64,000 nt of DNA from Sambucus nigra (taxonomy: Eukaryota > Streptophyta > Magnoliopsida > Dipsacales > Adoxaceae): positions 55,995,284 through 56,059,283 of the forward strand of contig OX422213.1 of the NCBI GenBank assembly GCA_949130495.1, given 5' to 3'. The notes under the pieces are model-generated. The model saw only the letters and a program-made list of their open reading frames with translations, had not been told where the DNA came from and did not search any database. The translations under genes and the position numbers were made by a program. Of the stretch, positions 58,513-64,000 are shown piece after piece (the first letter of the stretch is position 1; every line of letters begins with the position of its first letter).

Positions 58513-59507
58513 TGTTGATGTAAAAAACTAGATTGCTCTAAATATTCAATCACAGATAAATAAATAAGACAAAGATTTTTAAAGTGGTTCGGCTAGGAAT
58601 AAAGCCTACGTCCACTATTATATTATTGCTGAGTGTTTGCAGAATTCTTGATTACAAGTTCTCTCAAGAAATTCCGGTCCCCTTGAATGGGGTTGATACA
58701 AGGTATTTATAGCCTTGAGGCTGTACATGAAAGGTTCGATACATTAAATGATATACATGTGAAAGGGTAATACATTTAATGCAGCGTGCGCGTCAAGAAT
58801 ATAAGCATTCAATGAATATTTGAACTGTTGATTATCTGGCGAAATGAGAAGGAAATTTGAACACAATGTTCCTGAAACCCAGGAAAGTCATTTAATATTG
58901 CCATATACCGAGAAAGAATGTTCCATACTCCTCAAAGTTCGAAATATGAAACATTGGGGGCTTCTGTTGATACCAAAATTAATATGCTGATGTGGACGAA
59001 TAATACGAAGACACGTGTCAATCTACGTGGCACAATAGCAGCGAGGAAGTTCATTTCCCGACCAACCATGAGTCTTTCCAAGAAACGAGGATACACCGAG
59101 GAACTCTAGCGCACCGAGGAACTCCTGAGCAATGAGCAACTATGGCGGTCCGAGCTGCACCTCGGTCGTATCATTAATTGCCAGATAATCAACAGTTCAA
59201 ATATTCATTGAATGCTTATATTCTTGACGCGCACGCTGCATTAAATGTATTACCCTTTCACATGTATATCATTTAATGTATCGAACCTTTCATGTACAGC
59301 CTCAAGGCTATAAATACCTTGTATCAACCCCATTCAAGGGGACCGGAATTTTTTGAGAGAACTTGTAATCAAGAATTCTGCAAACACTCAACAATAATAT
59401 AACAGTGGACGTAGGCTTTATTCCTAGCCGAACCACTTTAAAAATCTTTGTCTTATTTATTTATCTGTGATTGAATAATTAGAGCAATCTAGTTTTTTAC
59501 ATCAACA
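58513..59507. mobile_element. Inverted copia-LTR insertion with two U5 ends (995 bp)
   Basis: The insertion runs TGTTGATGTAAAAAAC to GTTTTTTACATCAACA and is flanked by the 5-bp duplication CCCGT (58508-58512, 59508-59512); the 5' LTR has the empty site. The two 328-bp arms (58513-58840 and 59180-59507) are reverse complements; I count four mismatches. Inside, a purine tract TTGGGGGCTTC precedes TGTTGATACC at 58965. From there to 59507 the segment looks like a complete 543-bp copia LTR with TGTTGAT/ATCAACA ends and a GGCTATAAATACC TATA box. The left arm is the 3' 328 bp of the same LTR, inverted. Confidence 0.9.
58965..59507 (+). repeat. Probable complete copia LTR within the insertion
   Basis: It runs TGTTGATACC to ACATCAACA, with a TATA box near 59308, a CCTCAAGGCTATAAATACC promoter region and a U5 containing GACGTAGGCTTTATTCC-AGCCGAACCAC, typical of copia LTR ends. 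The preceding 124 bp (58841-58964) would be the 3' end of the internal region. The frame at 58918-59109 is not a gene. Confidence 0.75.
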
Positions 59508-59983
59508 CCCGTATTGACTTTTCCATCCCTGTGTCCTGGAGCTGTAACACCTTGCGGATGTTATAGGATATTTTACATAGACATTTTCATCTTTTTGTAT
59601 TCTAGTTATGATTGGTCCCACATTCGGGCATGTTGCCCCAGTTTTGTACTTGTGATATATAATGTGATGTTTTACCCTAATACTCAGTGTAACCTAATTG
59701 TATGGGTCTGTTAACCGACAGATTATTTTGTTATTTTGATGTATATGGTTGTTGATCGGTTAGCTTTATTTATTTTATCCACCTTCCTTTTAAGTTGAAT
59801 TGTTTAAATGTTTTCATTAACTTACAAAAAAAAATTTGGCAATTCGTTTTCTAAAATGTATTGGTGGTTATCCCGTATACTTATGGTATTATTTTGTGAT
59901 GCTAAGATTGGACCATCGATGATTCCTGTAATTATTGGAATATCGAGATGGCCACCGCTTATTTTAATAAGCGGTGTGTCACA

Positions 59984-60501
59984 CCGAGCTCTGACCCGTA
60001 TCTAGCTTTTCTTTTTCTCCTCCTTTGTATACTTTTTAGGTGTACAGGGATGCCTGGATGACTATTCTTCCGAGTCAGACGTTGCTACCACAGCTGTGGA
60101 TGTTGGCTGGAAATCTTATAGACACATCTCTCCTTGTGATATAGATAAGAGGTACTACGAGTTGTATTCGGGCATGTTGCCCAATTGTTGTCTTTTCATT
60201 TATTTATGACATTTTTTTATTTTTACGCCCATTCGATATGGTTGTATATATATTTTATCGAGAGTTATCAATTATTTATTTACTCATTCATTTTAGTTGG
60301 TGTTCATATCTTTGTATGGATGAATTTTCTTATCCGTTCAGGTTAAAAATATTAGAAAGTTTAAAATTTGACACCGGACCTAATAGGTTATTAGTAATTA
60401 ATTGGTTTTTGACAGTGATGTTGATAATGAAACCATTTTATATTCCTGTTTAATTTTATATAGGACTGATCACCTGGTATTTTATTAGGCAGGGTGTCAC
60501 A
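59984..60501 (+). repeat. Family B LTR, part right of the Tekay-like insertion
   Basis: It matches the reverse complement of 62591-63110: GACACCGG-C-TAATAG, TTATTAGTAATTAATT, and an end GGGTGTCACA at 60501. CAGGGAT-CC-G and AGTCAGAC-TGCTA-CAGCTGTGGATG near 60045-60105 also match. Right after 60501 the expected primer-binding site is absent and unrelated sequence begins. Confidence 0.82.
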
Positions 60502-62590
60502 TCAAGCTTGTGACGTCTCGTAAGAGAAATCCAAATAAGGATCCCTATTATACACTACAACCTTGCATTATCGATCATCGAGAACCCTAAGCCCAAAGCA
60601 TATAATTGGGACACTCCAAATCTTATGCACAAAAGTACTAAGTCTAATCCTTAACTCCCATATCTCTAAAGGAGTCACACAATACAACGTTCACACTCTC
60701 ACTAAGTCTCCAACACTAAATCAATAACGAGTTATAAGTCTCTCATCTCAGCGGTAACCCCGATATCCCCTCAATCACATCAGTAACGTCTTTACACGCA
60801 GCGATCGAATATAATGGGATAGCTATACTCCCAGAAGTCTCCCCTATGATATGAATGCGGGCTTGACCCTCTTTCAGGATGAGACATCGTAAAAGCATGA
60901 TAGCCTTATTGTAACAATCCATTATTGCTCAAACGGTCGCTAACTAATCCATACCCAGGATATCATCATACTCAAATGATATATATCTTTAAAATGAGTA
61001 CATCCACAAAAACATATCCTCATAGTGTCCACACCCGCTCCCCTGTAGAAGAGACTAAAGAGATCCCCGCCTCCTAGCGTCACATATATATGTTCATAAT
61101 AACAATATGAATGATACATCCACTAAAATCATCTCACGTGCGAATCTAGAGATAACAAAATACTGTGATGCACCCATGCCACGCAAAACTTTACATATTT
61201 ACCCATAGATTGAAAGCATACATTTAATTGCCAATGGCACTGGCTGTTCAATCGGTTTATGAACGTAAGACTCAAATATGGACTATCCCAAAAACTACTG
61301 CAACTGGTGCCCCTATTGGGCACCCTGCTCTCGTCCCCTAGCTCATTGTCGATAAGTTGTATGTGTGTGGCCGTACTCTCCATATACAAAACACTTTCTC
61401 ATAAACTCCTCCTCTCTCAGGCCTTGTTGTCCATGTCGAGGTTGCCCCTCTCTCTAACCCTGATGATCACCCTCATTATTCCTTGGCTCTGTTGTCCCTA
61501 TGGAACATGTTACTAGCCCTGCGTGGATCCCTATCCCCCGATTGGAATCCCCCTGATCTGAATATCTTAGACAGGTCCTCCTGTTAGGTATCCCCCTATG
61601 GTGCCCCATAAGCACTATTATCTCCCGTATTTCCCTACTGGATGAACTATCTAACTCTCTTAGCTCCCTTCATAAGGAGGCGATGATCTTGACAGTGTAA
61701 AAGTGTGGCAATGACGACATCATCATGAGTCATCAATGTTGGATATCCCAATAAGTGCTGTAGAATCCTCCATGTGAGTTCATCAATAAACTTAAGGACC
61801 CTCTTCTCCTTCTTATCCACCTCGTTGGGCATGAAGTTCGCTAAATTACTGACTTTTTCCTTATAATCGACCACTACCCATCCCAACGGTGATAAGTCTA
61901 AGTACCTCCTTCGCATCTCTTTCTGGACAACAGATGGGAAGAACTTGCAGTTGAATCGCATCCAAAATTTCCTGATAATCATGGTATCTCTCTCCTCATA
62001 TGTGGTGACTGACTCCCACCATTACAATGCCGCTCCTACGAGCTTAAAAGGTGCCAAGAATTGTTTTTAATTGTCACTGCACTCAACCATACATAAATAG
62101 CTCTTGATGTCCTTCTTCCGTTGTCTTGTTTCTACAACGTCCGCATTTCCCTCAAACTCCGATGGATAGCCCTTTTGAAAGGCACCTCTCACTCTCTCCC
62201 ATACAAATTGCACTAGGTGAGCCTGAATTGGTTCCACTGCCTTCTATGGCAATGCTTAGGGAAACTGTTGTGTCATGGCGGTCATCGCGGCATTAGTGGT
62301 GACCTCTGTTGCGACCACCGTCTCCTAAATATTATCGGGCTCCGGCTGAGCCTCTTCTCCTATGGCCCTCCTAGCGGCCCGAGTTGGTCGTCCTCTCTAG
62401 TTTGGCATCTAAACCTAAACCGAACTCATATAAGATCCACTTAAATTATACATAGTAGCAGGAGAACATAAATCATAATATGAATCAACAACCCTAAGTT
62501 TAAGGCTCTACATCAAAGAAAAAGAAATGTTGAAAACGTGGAACGTCCGCACAGATCCTAAGGACACCAAAACCTGGATCTCATACCATA
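60502..62590 (-). pseudogene. gag: Minus-strand gag-protease remnant of family B chromovirus
   Basis: Read on the minus strand from the LTR at 62591, a primer-binding-like TGGTATGAGATCC (62576-62588) precedes gag. Segments FVWERVRGAFQKGYPSEFEG, a WWESVTT segment, FFPSVVQKEMRRR, FMPNE and LLHCQDHRL (61647-62230) follow the order seen in the Tekay-like gag. A protease-like GMGAS followed by FVISRFA lies near 61150-61200 and DDILGMD near 60960. Several in-frame TAG/TAA codons sit at expected Q positions. The fragment ends abruptly at 60501 against the plus-strand LTR; reverse transcriptase and integrase are absent. Confidence 0.8.
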
Positions 62591-63477
62591 TGTGACATCC
62601 CACCTATTTAAATTACTGGTGCCTGACCTTATGCTAAAATAAAATAGGAATCTCAGTTTGGCTCATTCTTAGAATCACTGTCGAAAACCAAATTAATTAC
62701 TAATAATCTATTAAGCCCGGTGTCAAATTTTAAAAACTTATTAACTTGCCTTAATAAAGCTTTCAAACATACAACAAACCATTTCAGATAATTTTAATAC
62801 ATATTCACCACACGAATGAAATGAATACTGAGGGATAAAATAAATAATTAACCGAAAAACTTTGGTTAATCCCAACACAATAATCCGACTTAACTTTAAA
62901 TATATTAAAGTCTGCATAAAGTAAAGAATGTCCAATAATTGGAAACATGGCCTAAATAAATAACTAAATGAAGTCCTATCTCGAAAGCAAAGATAGATGC
63001 ATCTAGTCGAGACCTGCAGTCATCCACAGCTGCTATAGCATTGTCTGACTGGAAAGATAATCACGTCTGGTATCCCTGTGGCTAGGCACCTAAAAGGTTT
63101 TGAAAAGATTTTTGTTACGGGTCAAAGCCCAAAACCATTTGAAAATATTTTACAATTATTTGAAATGCAATGAAGTATAGTCGTTCATATTCAAACTGGT
63201 GTCGCACTCACAAGAGAAAGTCCTCACCCCTAATATATGTGCACACCTCACACGTATATTTTAATAACCTAGTTACGCTACCCTGCCTATCGAGTACCAT
63301 TACTTACCTTAGCCCCACATCTAAACCTCCAACCAAATGGTGCTATGTGTATTTTATTTTACTTTTATTATCAATGAGCTATCACATAAGCTATATCATT
63401 ATAATTCTCAATTATAATCTTATTATTAAGCGATTCACATAACTTTACACTAGCAATTCCTCAATGTTCACACATTC

Positions 63478-63545
63478 ATTTAATTCACACGTATACATTT
63501 AATTCACACATATACATTAATTTAATTCACACGTATACATCACAT
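63478..63545. repeat. Short tandem repeat TTAATTCACACGTATACA
   Basis: About three to four units of 18-23 bp within the family B LTR, each with TTTAATTCACAC(G/A)TATACAT. Confidence 0.85.
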
Positions 63546-63912
63546 CTCGTACGCATACATATATATATCACTCGTTATATACATATAATTGCATCACCAA
63601 AGTTGAAACCTCACAGATTCATTCTCTAGCATGCTATCAAGCTCCAGGGACATCACGTACCACTCCTGGGCCACCGGGTTAGAATCTCACTACCGAACCC
63701 AAATCGTAAATACATAAATGGAGGTAGTCATACACATACATCCGTGGGTCATAGGCATACCACATTACACCACTAGACTCTAAACTCACATACAATGATC
63801 ATCCAATAGTCTTATAAGCTGGGTAACCGACCCAACACCAGTTGGTCAATGCTAGGGTGGATTGCCCACTATGCGTAACCTCTAATGATGGAATCCATAA
63901 ATTAGGTATGTT

Positions 63913-63913
<1 letters not shown>

Positions 63914-63957
<44 letters not shown>
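63914..63957. repeat. (TA)n microsatellite
   Basis: About 21 uninterrupted TA units lie in the family B LTR. Confidence 0.95.
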
Positions 63958-63958
<1 letters not shown>

Positions 63959-64000
63959 CGGCTAAACGTGCATAAATCACTCGTAGCACTAGCCCGTAAT

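Larger units (their letters stand above)
48777..59983 (+). mobile_element. Ty3/gypsy chromovirus, probably Tekay/Del clade, complete but dead (11.2 kb)
   Basis: The element has LTRs at 48777-51461 and 56282-59983, a 5-bp target duplication CCGAG (48772-48776, 59984-59988), a primer-binding site for initiator tRNA-Met, gag, protease, reverse transcriptase, RNase H, integrase with a chromodomain-like tail, and the tract AAGGGGGGAGTA. Domain order (integrase after RNase H), primer site, long LTRs and C-terminal tail point to Tekay/Del; this is inferred from general similarity. The coding region stays in one frame from 51643 to about 55240, then shifts by one base. About 16 stops and altered catalytic residues exclude activity. 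A 995 bp copia-derived piece sits in its 3' LTR. Confidence 0.95.
56282..59983 (+). repeat. Tekay-like 3' LTR with nested insertion (3702 bp)
   Basis: Without the 995 bp insertion plus its 5-bp duplication (58508-59507) the LTR is 2702 bp, close to the 2685 bp 5' LTR. It ends GCGGTGTGTCACA. The palindrome cluster is at 57154-57345. Confidence 0.95.
62591..64000 (-). repeat. Family B chromovirus LTR (minus strand, continues past window)
   Basis: On the minus strand it ends GGGATGTCACA at 62591. It shares ordered similarity with 48540-48776 plus 59984-60501. ATTCACACGTATACATTTA-type units repeat at 63478-63545. The rest is non-coding. The start lies beyond 64000. A GCCCAGGAGTGG-GTCCC-GG-G block (63610-63680) resembles the GCCCAGGT block of the other chromovirus LTRs. 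Confidence 0.82.

Noticed and set aside
61129..61516. Frames on both strands at 61.1-61.5 kb
   Set aside because: The protease-like signal lies in another minus-strand frame; these frames show no domain.

Overview
This window is a stretch of plant nuclear heterochromatin, almost certainly from an angiosperm and probably a eudicot. It is AT-rich and is built nearly entirely from transposable elements inserted into one another. The plant assignment rests on LTR retrotransposon families with plant-type primer-binding sites, on Helitrons, and on broken copies of plant genes (SEC15, a plastid enoyl-ACP reductase, a ROP GTPase, a UEV1-type E2 variant, a DUF1218 protein). I find no intact host gene, no tRNA or rRNA and no CRISPR array. 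Most open reading frames are chance frames or decayed element genes.

Left nest (1-25.8 kb). A Ty1/copia remnant ends in an LTR at 1202-1479. It sits in the 5' LTR of an old Tat/Athila-like element, here called E3 (1485-25815). E3's 3' LTR (6697-7368 continuing at 24065-25815) was split by a second element, E1 (7369-24059, target duplication GTTAG). E1 was in turn split by an 8.3 kb Helitron, H1 (10553-18844, minus strand), which carries exon fragments of at least four host genes. E1 encodes an unrecognised conserved acidic protein and a 'putative plant transposon protein' domain but no visible polymerase, so it looks non-autonomous.

Middle (25.8-48.7 kb). A minus-strand copia LTR piece, a truncated chromovirus-type LTR (26318 to about 28345), a short-chain dehydrogenase exon fragment, and a second Helitron of the same terminal family, H2 (31077-36655), lie in order. 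They are followed by a LINE scrap, an enoyl-ACP reductase fragment and a SEC15 fragment. The SEC15 fragment is interrupted by E2 (39170-about 45490), a diverged relative of E1 that encodes the same unrecognised protein.

Right nest (48.5-64 kb). A complete 11.2 kb Ty3/gypsy chromovirus, probably Tekay/Del clade (48777-59983, target duplication CCGAG), sits inside an LTR of another chromovirus family. Its gag-pol is one reading frame broken by about 16 in-frame stops but only one frameshift. Its 3' LTR holds a 995 bp insertion made of two inverted copia LTR arms (58513-59507), with the same U5 end at both termini. A minus-strand gag-protease fragment and its LTR (60502-64000) fill the rest.

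Most interesting: (1) a conserved two-hairpin element about 100-200 nt upstream of the 3' LTR in E1, E2 and E3, with a covarying base pair; (2) clusters of CGAT-centred palindromes in LTRs of several unrelated families; (3) the unrecognised protein shared by E1 and E2; (4) the U5-U5 inverted insertion; (5) decay by C-to-T nonsense changes with almost no indels; (6) Helitron gene capture.
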